Positions 1-11,404 of a stretch of 64,000 nucleotides of DNA are shown piece after piece. A program made the position numbers and the translations under genes. Each line of letters starts with the position of its first letter. Position 1 is the first letter of the stretch. The notes under the pieces were generated by a model. It saw only the letters and a list, made by a program, of their open reading frames with translations, was not told where the DNA came from and did not search any database. This DNA comes from Acanthacorydalis orientalis (taxonomy: Eukaryota > Arthropoda > Insecta > Megaloptera > Corydalidae): contig CM068317.1 of assembly GCA_034766995.1 (NCBI GenBank), forward strand, positions 49,686,425 through 49,750,424. Direction: 5' to 3'.

Positions 1-199
1 CAACAATATCTCAACACATATCTAATATATTTACATACAAATATTTAATATCGATCAAAACTAGAAACTATGAAACCGACACACACCGATTTGCTTATCA
101 ATATATACATATATTTATTTTTTATTATTTATTTATTTATTTATTCATACATCGAACAAAAAAAATCAACAGTCATTACACGACACTACTTTTCTTTAA

Positions 200-660
200 T
201 TACACCGAATTGAATCCGACTATTTGGGAAAGAAAACGAAGACCGTACGTTCGAATCGAACCGAAACCGTGACAGACCGGCGACCGTCGTGGCGAGGATC
301 GAACGCGTGGCGTGCGAGCGACAGACCGGTTCGGATTCGTTCTCGTTGGCTGTTGTGAGTGCAGCGTGTCAGCCGACGTGAAAACGAGACGTGTGGTCCG
401 AGTCCGGGAGAACACTCATCTAACTGGCCGGAGCCTGGATGCAACCCAGAGTCGCCCGGAATGGCGATCAGTGCGCAGTCTCTGGCGGACAGAGTTCGGA
501 TCGACAACGCACCGTTACAGGACGATTAAATAGTGATGAAAGAACGCGATAGACGAACGAAGGACGGAGACAAAACGATACTTTTCAGGACTGTCGAAGC
601 GACGACGTTATCGCATCGGATACGGATCATTTATCTCTTCGGAGTTATCTGTAAAAAGAA
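200..660. other. GC-richer block, possible promoter or 5' exon
   Basis: This block is much richer in GC and CG dinucleotides than the flanking AT-rich DNA. The open frames here (up to 95 codons, both strands) have low-complexity, arginine-rich translations and look like by-products of base composition. Such blocks in AT-rich insect genomes are often promoters, 5' UTR exons or conserved noncoding elements. No core promoter motif could be fixed, so the role is unassigned. Confidence 0.3.
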
Positions 661-706
661 TCGAACTATCGTTCGTTACTGATGCTCGACTGAGATAATG
701 TTCTCA

Positions 707-726
707 TATGTATATGTATGTATATG

Positions 727-777
<51 letters not shown>
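707..777. repeat. (TA)n microsatellite with TATG prefix
   Basis: A run of TATG units passes into an almost pure TA tract. It is the first of more than twenty such tracts in the window. Confidence 0.95.
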
Positions 778-783
<6 letters not shown>

Positions 784-1500
784 AATTGTAAAAAACTTAC
801 CGTTTGGATCCTCAGATTAATAAAATGTACCTTTCTACTTTTAATAGATATTTAGTTAAATTAAATCCGTTAATGAATAGTATTATTCGAATAAATGACT
901 CAAATATTCAAAATGTTTAAATTCATTTAAAATAAAATAAAGAATGTATTTCTTTAGAGAGAAATCGACTGAAATGAATTTGAAATAAAGTTTTGGTGTA
1001 ATTTCTGATTAAGTCTATAACATCACAGAAAGTCTCAGTGCAGTTGTGACACTGTGACCAAGTTCACTTTCAGGGATGAATTTCGAAGAAAGTGTCGTCC
1101 TTTTCACAGGATTCATCGGCGTATTTCGCCCATATGTTGCTACCTCGGTATCATGTTATCTTCACGGCGTACAAGCTAAAATTCCAAAACTTAACCCGAA
1201 CGAACACGTGAGGAACAAGCTGAAGAGGTGTGTTAGAAATCGACAGTCCGCTCCAAGCAACATTCGGATGCTAAATATTAAATTTTTAAAAAACGGGACG
1301 CCATACCGCAAAACAAAGTTGTGAAATGATTCAAAAATCTTTGTCAAGCTGTAATCGAAAGTAGGAGATGGAATATCACACATTCAAAATTCAGTGAATA
1401 CAATATTTTAAATAATTTTTTTTTATCAATTTTACACTCTTATAGTTTATAAACTGAAAAATTATATAGTTTATACTTAAAGTGTATACCCTCTTTCTTT

Positions 1501-1540
1501 GTACACCGTGAGAGAGTTATGTAACTCTCTCACGGTGTAC
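1501..1540. repeat. 40-bp perfect palindrome
   Basis: Two perfectly complementary 19-nt arms (GTACACCGTGAGAGAGTTA and its reverse complement) are separated by two bases. The flanking 700 bases on each side hold no recognisable gene. It could be the fused ends of a tiny foldback element or a cruciform or hairpin site; the function is unknown. Confidence 0.9.
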
Positions 1541-2130
1541 ATGTGTAATGTGACTGATGTCAACGAATCAGAACAGAGACCACCATATCTCCATCGACCA
1601 ATCAGAAAACGAATAAAAATCATGGTACAAGAGACCCGATTTTTCTTTATACAAAGGTAAGAATTGTTCAAGCTAAACAATAATTCCAAGAAAAATACAA
1701 CAAACCTATTAAATACAACCCCATCAAAATATAAATTTTCCGTCAAGTATACGGTCGTCCAAAGAATCTATCCGCGGCTTCGATTCGGCGGAAAAAAAGT
1801 GTAGAATGGCGAGTCGGCAACGTTCGAATGCAGCGATCGATTCTCTCGACAGGACTCGGTTCGAACTTTATTAAAATTCCCGAAATTCCCTGTCATGTCG
1901 ATATTTCAATTCAGGCGCGCGTTCGGCGCTACTCCTATTATGATTATGATTATTATTATTTAGTCATCGCTGGAACGTTCACACTTTACCCAAATGTGCC
2001 ACACGTTTCACGCCCACGCACAAGCATGCACATACGCCTGTTATTTAGGTGCGTCGGTGTGTTCCAATACCAATGCGTGTGTCGACATAATGTAAATCCA
2101 CCTACACTCAGTCGCACACAACACTGTTAC

Positions 2131-2132
<2 letters not shown>

Positions 2133-2195
<63 letters not shown>

Positions 2196-2205
2196 ATACA
2201 TATAT
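2133..2205. repeat. (TA)n microsatellite with GTAT tail
   Basis: A pure TA tract of about 50 bases is followed by GTAT and imperfect TA units. Confidence 0.95.
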
Positions 2206-2314
2206 TGATTGTACATAAAATATATCACCTTATTTGTTTCGCTTATAATTTTTTTATTTACATTTTTTTCTCATTCCTTTCAAGAACATTAAGGAGCAGC
2301 TCAAACAGTTTTAA

Positions 2315-2490
2315 AATGAATCAATACACTCTTGAACAGCGCTCCGAATAATAATGGTTTCTTTTGGAAACAATTCCTCGATTGTCGCAGCACTACGAGG
2401 ATTTCGAATGCAATTTGTTCAGCAACATTCTCATACTGCTCAGACCATTCAGGCTCGAATCTATCATCACTCTAATGGCGGACACTAATT
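2315..2490 (+). mobile_element. possible mariner transposase N-terminal remnant
   Basis: Read with frame changes, this stretch starts MNQYTLEQRSE and continues through a segment containing NNSSIVAALRGF. That is the general form of the start and first helix-turn-helix of mariner transposases. Two stop codons and a frame change interrupt it within the first 20 codons, so it is not functional. No terminal inverted repeat was found. Assignment rests on a short motif and is tentative. Confidence 0.35.
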
Positions 2491-2645
2491 TGGTGTTATT
2501 TTCAAAAAATGATAATGAACAACATATTGAATTGAACTCTCATTGTCACTTACAGTCTATGTTTTTTTTTCATTCGTTCAAAAATTATAATAGAAACAAA
2601 CAGGGTGATAAATTATGAGACACCGTTGTATGACTGGAAATGTCT

Positions 2646-5581
2646 CTATTGTCTTATAGTGAAATTATCGTGGCTGATAGTCGACGCTGTCGGCAGAACC
2701 GTGGCGAGTCTCTTCGTCACAGATGTCGCGTTTCCTCCAATCCCCTTCTTACTGAACACTGCACGTACGCTGAGTCCCTTAAACTGTAATAATACGATCG
2801 TGTACGTTATCAAACTGCCGATTATGTCGGAAATGAGGACTTTGTTCGCGACGAAGAAGCCGAAAGCAGTGATCTTCGGTGCTCGATCGGCGACCTGGGC
2901 GGCGAAATCCGACAGCTCTCTCCTTATGTGTTCTTTCACGAACGAGTCGAGGAGCAGTTTGTTGAGGACGAGCGACGTGCTTGTCCCTTGCGCGGTAGTC
3001 GATTCGCAGACGAGGATGAATAAGAAGAGTATCGACTGAAAAACAATTCTGTACACTCTTATTGACGAGACCGAAGTAATGAATCGTATTGACGCCATAA
3101 TTTAAACTTTGTAAAAGTTGAATATCGTATCAGAATTTTATCATAAATGATGGTAGGTGTGCTTAAACGTTACAAGTTTAATAATAAAAGGGTTAAGATT
3201 TGAATCAATTACAACAGTTTGTGACAATGTGGCCACATCCACTTTTATAAGTGAATTCTTATTTCATTCAAGTAAAGTTTTCTTTTCTTGGATTATTTTT
3301 GAATAAGATACCATCGAAACTGTTCGTTAAAAAAAATCTTAACACTTGACGGTCAGATGTTGACACAAACTGGTTATTATTACAATACAGGACTGACATT
3401 GAAGCAGTCGTTGTGTTTCAAAATTTTATACTAAAAAATGATGTCCTCGATTTTGAAGAGATGACTCTTTCAGATGAAGACATCGTTTGATTTATCTCAA
3501 GCTCAGGATAAAAAGAATGTGTTTCAAAAACTACAATGGCTGAACTGCAAGAAGTAGCTACGTCAGAGGACCAGCAAATAAGTTTGTGTTTTTTTAATTT
3601 CTAATATAAACAAGTACTCTAATACCATAAATGAACAAAATAATAAATTTTTACTGTATACAAACAGCAGTAACATGCTTCTAATCAAATGTCTCTTCAG
3701 ATTTTTCTCTCTAATGGCAGTATTCGTTGTAAGAGAGAATCGCAATGTTAGATAATCAATTATTGAACGGTACAAGTGCTTGTACGGAGTGAAAATTCAA
3801 TTATGAACCCACATTCGTGTCGCAGTACCGCCACAATAGCATAAATGAAACAATTTTAAATCTCCTTTCATCCCCATTTATGTCTCTGTGAATGTTTTAC
3901 TCACCATAAGATAAATAATCCATGCGAACTGTATCAGGTAAACGAACTCGGATTCAAGATCTCCAGAGTGTACGTCTGTTTTATTTATAACATAAATAAT
4001 AAAATAGTACATTGTTTGTAACGTGATGGACGAATTGACTAAAGTAAATGTCAATATGTTGAATCCGAATAGTTGGTTCACCGAATCGATTACATCACAA
4101 AGTGTTTCATGGCCGCGTCTCAGGTCGTTTACTAGAAAAATATGCGATTATTTCCTTTAAAGATGTACACTAAGGCATGTACGGTTCACAAATGAATTTT
4201 TCTTCTCATCCCACGAACAAAATGTTTGATAAATCATTATTGATCTGAAAAAGTCGATGCCGTCATTCTCTAAGGCGCAGAAAATTTTTATTGATTTATT
4301 TAACATTCTTGTTATTGTGAGATAAGGGAAGAATTCATCTATGAATGTATTCATAGGGCCAGAACTGTTTTTGAATTACTACGTTCTTGATTATTCGCCC
4401 GGATTTACAAACATGTTTTTTTAAAAAAATTGAATTAAGTGAAGTTTGCTTTTCTAGAATTTTCATAAAATCGTTTTTTTTATTTTTCGATTCCTTAATA
4501 CTTCATGGATATCCATTTCTAAGAAAACTTTAAAATTCTAGAAATTATATATGTTATAGGCGATTAAGTAGAAGACGGGTTATAGGGAAAACCCTTGCAG
4601 AGGAATACTTTAAACGTGTTACGACTGGAAACGACTGGTGGAACAAATATCTCAAAAATGGATTGATTCGCGTGAACTTTTTTTAAATTAAAGAAAAACT
4701 TTTTTTCAAGCTGTGAACATTCAAAATTTTGAAATATTTTAAATTTTTGATTTTTCAAGTGGGCGAATAACACCAAAAACTCAAAAATATGCATTTTTAA
4801 TTTGAAATGTCATAGCTTTACGAAAAATAAAGTTGATTTATTGTTCGGAGGTTCAACGAGATTTGAAAACGAAATCGAACACAATTCTAATCCCTTTCAA
4901 ATGAAATAGTTGTAAAAAAAAACACTCACGTGTAAGATAATCTGATGTGTTTCTAGCCGCCTCCGTACAGAAATTATTCAGTGCACAATCCCTACATTTC
5001 CCATTGATTAAATCGAAGCGACGTTTCACGAACAAACAGATCATCGCAATCTGCCAGGTGTTAAAAATCATCACGCATTTCGTAAAATACTCGACGATGT
5101 AGAACAGGAACGCGTGCGGTTCGAACATCAACCATGCCCAGCAGTCGTACCCGATCATGAAGAGGAGCAGAAGCGCTTGAACGACGGTCACGAGTTCCAT
5201 CACATTCTTCTCCCTCCTCCGTTCCGAATCTGTCGATTTTAACACCGCGTCGAACGTTTCTAAATTTTTTACGATCCGTACGAATTCCGCACGATGTATC
5301 AGAACAGGAACTGTGAAGTGTACGACCAGGAACGAGAAGAACGATCCAGAGACACAGAATTCAAGAACTGTATACAGAACCCCCGTGTTCTCCAGCGATG
5401 GTATTTTTCCGATTTGTGACCAGATGTAGTAGCTGATTATGGAGATGCCTAGTACGAAAATGTACATTATTGTGTTATTTGACGGTGCCGTTGCACGGTT
5501 GTCGATGAAATCCACTGACGGTTGTCCCAGCACCCGGAATAAGAGGTTGCAGCGTTTGTACGTTTCATAAAAATGATACAT
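2646..5581 (-). CDS. gustatory receptor, three coding exons (Gr copy 1)
   Basis: Seven-transmembrane insect gustatory receptor, expected in the plasma membrane of chemosensory neurons as a ligand-gated cation channel; the ligand is unknown. Exons run 5581-4930, 4131-3905 and 3035-2646 (stop TAG), giving 422 residues, a usual Gr length. Introns start with GTGAGT at 4929 and 3904; acceptors are CTAG and TTTCAG; phases are 1 and 0. Exon 1 (residues 1-217) carries four hydrophobic spans, exon 2 carries TM5, and TM6 is split across the second junction. The signature TYTIVLLQF lies at about residues 370-378. The tail after it is about 44 residues, longer than in the other copies. The start is the only upstream ATG, and it aligns with the starts of copies 2, 3 and 5. 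No in-frame stop or frameshift is seen, so it looks functional. Confidence 0.88.
3100..3880. other. content of Gr copy 1 intron 2
   Basis: This is AT-rich sequence inside the 869-bp second intron (3036-3904). I see no gene, tRNA or transposon motif in it. Confidence 0.5.
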
Positions 5582-6958
5582 GCTTATTTATCCCGTTATC
5601 AGTTTAATCAATCTTTATGTTCGATAGTTACAGCACGGAATGGTCGTCTTTATTAAATATCGTTCAAATTACCGTTTTTCATCCAACGAACGCAGGATTA
5701 TCCGTACCGAAACTATGATAAAAACCAGCATGTTCTAAAAACGAATCGGGGGGTGAACTAATTTCAGAATATTACCGGCGTGTTTCTCAATTTACGTATC
5801 GATTCGATTTTCTATTCTGTACGAAACATGAAAACTTGTATTCGAGTACACGAATACAAAATAAATTCATTGAACTGTATTGTTTAAACAAACGTTCGTA
5901 CGGTTGTGTGTTGAATCGAAAAACGATATCGACATCTGTTTTAAAATAAATCTACTTCATAGTTCGTCGATGCATTAATAACTAAATGTAATTTATAACG
6001 TGTCGTACAATGGACAACAAAGTTGTGCTCTAGAGTAAAATAAATGTGGGACCGTTGATCGATGTGTGATCAAATATTTATTTGTTATGATCGAAATATT
6101 GTTTATTGTTCACTTGTACAAATACTTATATACATAATTCATACATGAATTATATTTAATTCACATCACGAATTCGTTTGAATTGAAAATTATAGAATAA
6201 TTTATGAACATATTTCAAAACGGTGGAAATTTTAGATTCGATGAAACTGTATTTCGAGAGTGAGAGCTGTAATTGTACTAGAAAAGACAAGAAAACAACA
6301 TTACATTCTTTTCTAATTCGAAAATAGATAAGTAATTTTTTTTGTCATAGCGACTCTGTTTTTCTTCGTCACACATTGAAGAGTGATGTGAAAAACTCAA
6401 TCTTGTAAGTTACGTTCGATTGAGGAACGTGGTAACCGAACATCGAGCTTTCAAATATGTTCAAGCTTTTGAAAATATTGAAATTTTATAGTTAGATATT
6501 TATGAAGTCTGTTTAATCAATATCTGTATATTTTTCGTTCAAGAATTTCAAATGAGATCATCAACAAACTTGTTGGAACTTCCAGATTGTATTTTTTTTT
6601 TTTTTGATAAATCAAAATCGACACATTTAAAATATTCAGTCTATGTTCTGAAGGTTCTGACAGGTGCTGCTTTCTTTGTATTAGTCATAAAAATTTTGCA
6701 TAAAATTTGATCACTTCTTCAACTCGTTAGGAGAACAGAAACCGACAATCGTTATTTTCGACAATTACTGATTCGAAATGAATGTTTTCAATACTCTCAA
6801 TTTCGAATTTAAATTACAGTTGCTAGCATTATCTTTGAACCGACATGAATATATGGATGTCGTGACTAAACGATTGTGGCAATGTTCATTGAAAATCAGG
6901 AATGGATTTCACATTCATCCAGTAACTAAAAAATCTGCTTTCGATTTCATCAATGATT
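5582..6958. other. intergenic spacer between Gr copies 1 and 2
   Basis: About 1.4 kb of AT-rich DNA lies between the start codon of Gr copy 1 and the stop codon of copy 2, on the same strand. It must contain the copy 1 promoter and the copy 2 polyadenylation site, but no convincing motif stands out. Short open frames in it have no recognisable protein character. Confidence 0.5.
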
Positions 6959-9227
6959 TTAATCGTTAGCTACCGTTGTAATGAATGAACTTTCCCTGAA
7001 TAGCGCCCGTCCACTCAGTCCCATAAACTGTAACAATAAGACAAGATAAGAGATCAATCCGCCGAACAAGCTCGAAACTAGTGCTCTGTTCAAAGTGAAA
7101 AATCCAGACGCGTTGATTCGCGGCGCCTGATCGAAGACCTGCTTCGAGAACTTCTTCAGCTCGTCCCACATCCCGTGCGACACGAACGATTCCAGCAGCA
7201 GTTTATTGACGACGACGAGCGTTCGATTACCGTGGACGCTCACCGTTTCACACACTAAAATGAACGTGTACAACAAAAACTGAAAAGTGAACACACGATC
7301 AGAATCATTCCGTGCGGGGATCTGCGAGCGCGGCCCTTACAGAAAAATATATGATCCAGCCGCATTCAGTCGAATACATCAACTCCTTTTCGATGTTGTC
7401 GACGCCCAACGAGGTCCGATTCAGCACGTAGATTATGTAGTAGTAAGTGGTGTGTAAGATGATTATCATGATCAACAGGATGGATCCTAGGATACAGAAT
7501 CCGAATATCTTGTTCACGATTTCGGTTATGTCGCAGAGGGACGCGTGAGTTTTTCTCAGAACGCTTACTGGAAAAAACAGAACTGTGTTTTCATCGGATA
7601 TTTTTCCTTAACATAAAAAAACCAGATTTGTTAATGTTACATATTATTTTAAAAATTGAAAAAGAATATAGAAGGGAGAACTAGGAAGGAAATTTTCAAC
7701 TTTTTTAATTTTTAATATAAGCAAACACTATTATGAGTCAGATAAATTTCTTATAAATTCATACTGAATCGTTTTTCAACTTAATTTCCAGTTATTCCAA
7801 AGCATTTCTCACACAAATAGATCATCATATAATCAAATATCAGATTGTAAAAGGATGTCTCAGAAAGTAAGTTCGTTAGTTTTTACTTTTAAATATAAAC
7901 AATTTACAGAAATTCACACACGATTAACATAAATACATCTTCGGTCATTTGAAGCCATAATCGTTGATTATTCTCAACTATTTATCAAAAAAATGAATCT
8001 AATAATCAAATATCATATTGTAAACAGATATCTCAGAAAACAGGAGTGTAAATTTTTAGTTTTAAATGTAAACAAGTTACAGAAATTCACATAGGTTTAA
8101 TATAAATACATATTCAGTCATTTTAAGCCACGATCGCCAATTATTATAAAGTATTTATCAAAGTAATGGATCTAATAATCAAATGAAACAGTAAAAATAC
8201 GAATCCTATAAACGCATCAATTTTTTGACTTCTTTTAGTAACCATTGGTAAGATTTAAGTGTCCCAATACAGTACCAAAATGAAAGTAAGATAAATCAAC
8301 TGAAGATATTCCAATTTTACCAGTTAATAAATATCTAGGACTTTGACAAAAATTAGATTTATATAATGATTATTTTTTAAGAGTTATACGAATTTTTCAC
8401 ACAGATTTTAATTCTCAAAATAAAGTTTTTGAAAAGTTATCAGAACTACGTTTCGTTAAAATAATATTTCTATTTTAAGTCTCTCTGTAATAGATTGTTT
8501 AAATGTAGAAGTTTTCGATTATTTTAAAAAAATCTTAAAGATCGAAGATTTAAAATAAAAAAAAAACATACATACTGGAAATCTTTTCAGGCCTTCGACT
8601 CTCAACGCCAGTTGCACACATCCGGAACGACATTTTCTTACAATTGTGGTTGATCAGCTGGAACCGTCTCTTTATGAACAAACAGATGATCTCAATCTGC
8701 CACAAACTGACCGTCAACACATAAATCAACAGATTCTTTGTAAGAAAGTACACACTAATCCCGGCGTCGTACTTCGTCCACGCCCACACATCATAATACA
8801 TCATGAAAACACAACAGATATTTTTACAGGCGAACATACACACAGCGATACACGTATCCTCCTTTCGTATCCTGTTCGGCACCGTCAATATCTTATCGAA
8901 GTCCATCAGTCTGTTCAGAACGACACACAGACTGTTACTGTGTACAAGGACCGGGACGATCAGACGGACTATCGTCAGCTGGATTAAAAAGAATGTCGTG
9001 ATGTGATCGAGCGTCACGTATATTGGTCCGATTTCGCTCAAGAAATTCAGTTTTCCGACCACCGAACATACAATGGAAATCAGAAACGAAACTGTTACGA
9101 AACATGAATAGATCTTGGCACGAGTTCGTGGCTCTGCGGCGCGTTTGTCGACGAAACGGACAGAAGGCAGACCGAGCAGCCGGAAAAATATGTTGTAATA
9201 TTTGTACGTGTCGTAAATATCACTCAT
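6959..9227 (-). CDS. gustatory receptor, three coding exons (Gr copy 2)
   Basis: Insect gustatory receptor of the same subfamily as its neighbours, predicted 399 residues. Exons run 9227-8576 (652 nt), 7567-7341 (227 nt) and 7279-6959 (stop TAA). Donors are GTATGT at 8575 and GTAAGG at 7340; acceptors end TTCCAG and TTTCAG; phases are 1 and 0. The second intron is only 61 bp. Exon 1 begins MSDIYDTYKYYN and carries the family motif RLLGLPSV near residue 16. The TM7 signature at about residues 370-378 is SYLVLLLQF, with serine in place of the usual threonine. From exon 3 start to the signature, the spacing is identical to copy 1. No disabling change is seen. The first intron holds a tandem repeat (7825-8190). 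Confidence 0.88.
7825..8190. repeat. tandem repeat of about 174 bp, two copies plus part of a third
   Basis: The phrase AATCAAATATCA(G/T)ATTGTAAA recurs at about 7830 and 8004, and a third copy starts at about 8176. The sequence between is shared, including ACAGAAATTCACA and CAGTCATTT-like segments. The array sits within intron 1 of Gr copy 2 and has no coding potential. Confidence 0.8.
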
Positions 9228-9386
9228 TTCGAATATTCAATTGTCTGGTTTTTTTATTTTTTTTTGTTCGGCCGAGATTGAATAATGAACTGATTTGATT
9301 CAACACATCCATGAACTTTAAATTAAATTTCAAATATTTTAAAAACCATTTTGGATGCTATTCAAAACTAATTGATTACACACACA

Positions 9387-9389
<3 letters not shown>

Positions 9390-9433
<44 letters not shown>

Positions 9434-9447
9434 ATATGTATATATAT
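9390..9447. repeat. (TA)n microsatellite
   Basis: A CA-rich lead is followed by a TA tract and TATG units, upstream of Gr copy 2. Confidence 0.95.
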
Positions 9448-9494
9448 AAATTGCACAAATTAATTTTGTGCCTCTTTTTACAGAAAATGAATAT

Positions 9495-9790
9495 TTATTT
9501 ACACAAAAATGGAAAACGTTCAATCCGCAAAATATCCACTATTATTTTATATAACTTTGCTCCATCTGCCGGGTAACTGACGAATACTTTGTCGAAAAAA
9601 AATGGCGACATCAAGTCAATGAAGTTGTCAATACATTTTCGGACCTCTTCCACTGTTTAAAATGGATATCAGGCAGATGATGCTAGAGTAACCGAAAAAA
9701 GTGATGATTTGACGGGGCTGGGTCTGTTGAATACGCCGCATGAGGAATTCCAGCGAACAAATAACGGCTTTGGTCCATTTCGGAACGATT
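9495..9790 (-). mobile_element. mariner transposase C-terminal remnant
   Basis: On the minus strand the conceptual translation carries the mariner C-terminal landmarks in order: HAAYSTDPAPSNHHFF, LPDIHF, TVEEVRKCIDNFI, a FF..VF..YP block and a stop at 9495-9497. In mariners the third catalytic Asp sits in a DLAPSDYHLF-like block; here the matching position is Asn. An internal stop follows at the RLL*HHLPD junction. It is therefore a dead copy. The 5' half and the terminal repeats were not found. Confidence 0.7.
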
Positions 9791-9859
9791 GGAACATAAC
9801 TGACTTGCGGTTTACCGAGAGCTTCCTGTCAGATTTCCAATTAATATCGTCACTGTCTT

Positions 9860-11404
9860 CTTAACACGGCACAAGTATTACAAAATAAAATAAAACGCCT
9901 AGTAAATAACACCACACAACATACATTACTTGCAAATGAACGTTTATTGCCTCGTAAACACTTTCCTTCTAACAAAACGACGACAATTCGATCATTAATT
10001 TTTTATATCAAGCTGATATTTTGATTACATATTAGTGATGGATCGTAATACGAAATTTACGACATAGAAATAACCGTGCGCTTGTCTATGTTTAATGAGA
10101 AGATGAATGAATGAAAATCGATTAGTGATTATACAGTTTGGGCAATGAATTATTAGATTTAATCAACAGTTTTGTCGGTGTTTTTTTTATTTCTCCACGC
10201 AGATATTTTTCAAACACACAGACAAATGAAAATCGATTGTATAACCTCAAACAGCATTTATATTAAAATAGTCCAAACACAACATATAGTTTTGTACAGA
10301 AACTCTGCAACACGATTCATATAAAAATGTCGACAGGCGAAACAGGGATCGATTGCAAACACAGAACGAAAAAACCGTACACGTTATATAATTTCATACG
10401 AATGTTTATGTATGTGTACCATAATATACTCGACAATGTTTCAACAACAGATGACAAAGTGTGATATATTTTTATGCCGTCGTACAGTTTTTCTTTTCTA
10501 TCTAAATAATAATTAATATCCTGTGTACTATGAACACGCTGCAATTTGATTAATGTCTCTGATTAATGACGCTCCGTTTAATGCATGTATATATATGAAA
10601 GGATGTGTGAGAGAACGTTGATAAACAAACAGGTTAAACACACAATCATTCAAATTTTCAATTAAAAGAAAAAATATTTTATTCTACCTATCGGTGATTA
10701 TTTCAATAAATGAACTCGATTATTCCAACCAATTCATTTAGTGTATCAATACAGAAAAAAAATGATAAATTGGTTATCATTTTTAACAGTTTCTTGGTAA
10801 TAAATAGTACTATAAGATCTAAAACATGATAATGGAGTGTACCTAATCATACATACAGAAAAATCTTAGAATAAAATACTGAACAATTAAATTAATCAAA
10901 ACTTTCCATTAACGAATTTGTATTTTCTGAAACAAACAGCTTCGATAAAGCTGTACAGTAATCAAATCATTCCAGAAAGAAAAACGTGACACAACCTGCA
11001 TATTTTTTTAAATTCTTATACAGACATTTCTGTATTTTCAATAAACAGATTTTATTCGATGGATTTCTTTCGAATTTTTCTATATAACTGATATCAACAA
11101 CGCTTGTAATTCTGTAATCGTGTAAAGTGTGGAAAAATTTCAGATTTTTTAATAAAGAAAATTAAGATTTATCCAGAGATGATATTTAGGAACGTTGCTT
11201 TTTATTATTCAAATTAACTATTTTCGATCATAAACGAACTCGGTATTCTTTAATCTACCTTTGAATAAATCTCTTTTTAACCTTCTACCAGCATCGACGA
11301 TTCAATGCCACTTGGTTTCCATACATTTACCATTACTTTTCGCACGTTATGTTTATAAATTTTGAATCGACATCATTTTAAATAAGTTACTCTTCGACAT
11401 CCAT
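9860..11404. other. AT-rich spacer, no gene seen
   Basis: This stretch lies downstream of Gr copy 3. It contains only short, biased open frames. I recognise no tRNA, transposon or receptor fragment. Confidence 0.5.

Noticed and set aside
1828..2208. 126-codon plus-strand frame ending in Tyr-Ile repeats
   Set aside because: The end is a translated TA microsatellite and the start lacks any motif. All Tyr-Ile-rich frames in the window were treated the same way.
2605..3039. Plus-strand 144-codon open frame
   Set aside because: Antisense shadow of Gr copy 1 exon 3, which carries the TYTIVLLQF signature on the other strand.
3210..3560. Possible transposase N-terminus (DFEEMTLSDEDIV-like translation)
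   Set aside because: One short acidic stretch suggested a piggyBac-like start, but no further motif or terminal repeat supports it.
8646..8987. Plus-strand 113-codon open frame
   Set aside because: It is the antisense shadow of Gr copy 2 exon 1. The minus strand has receptor motifs and splice sites; this frame is rich in His, Gln and Arg with no membrane spans.
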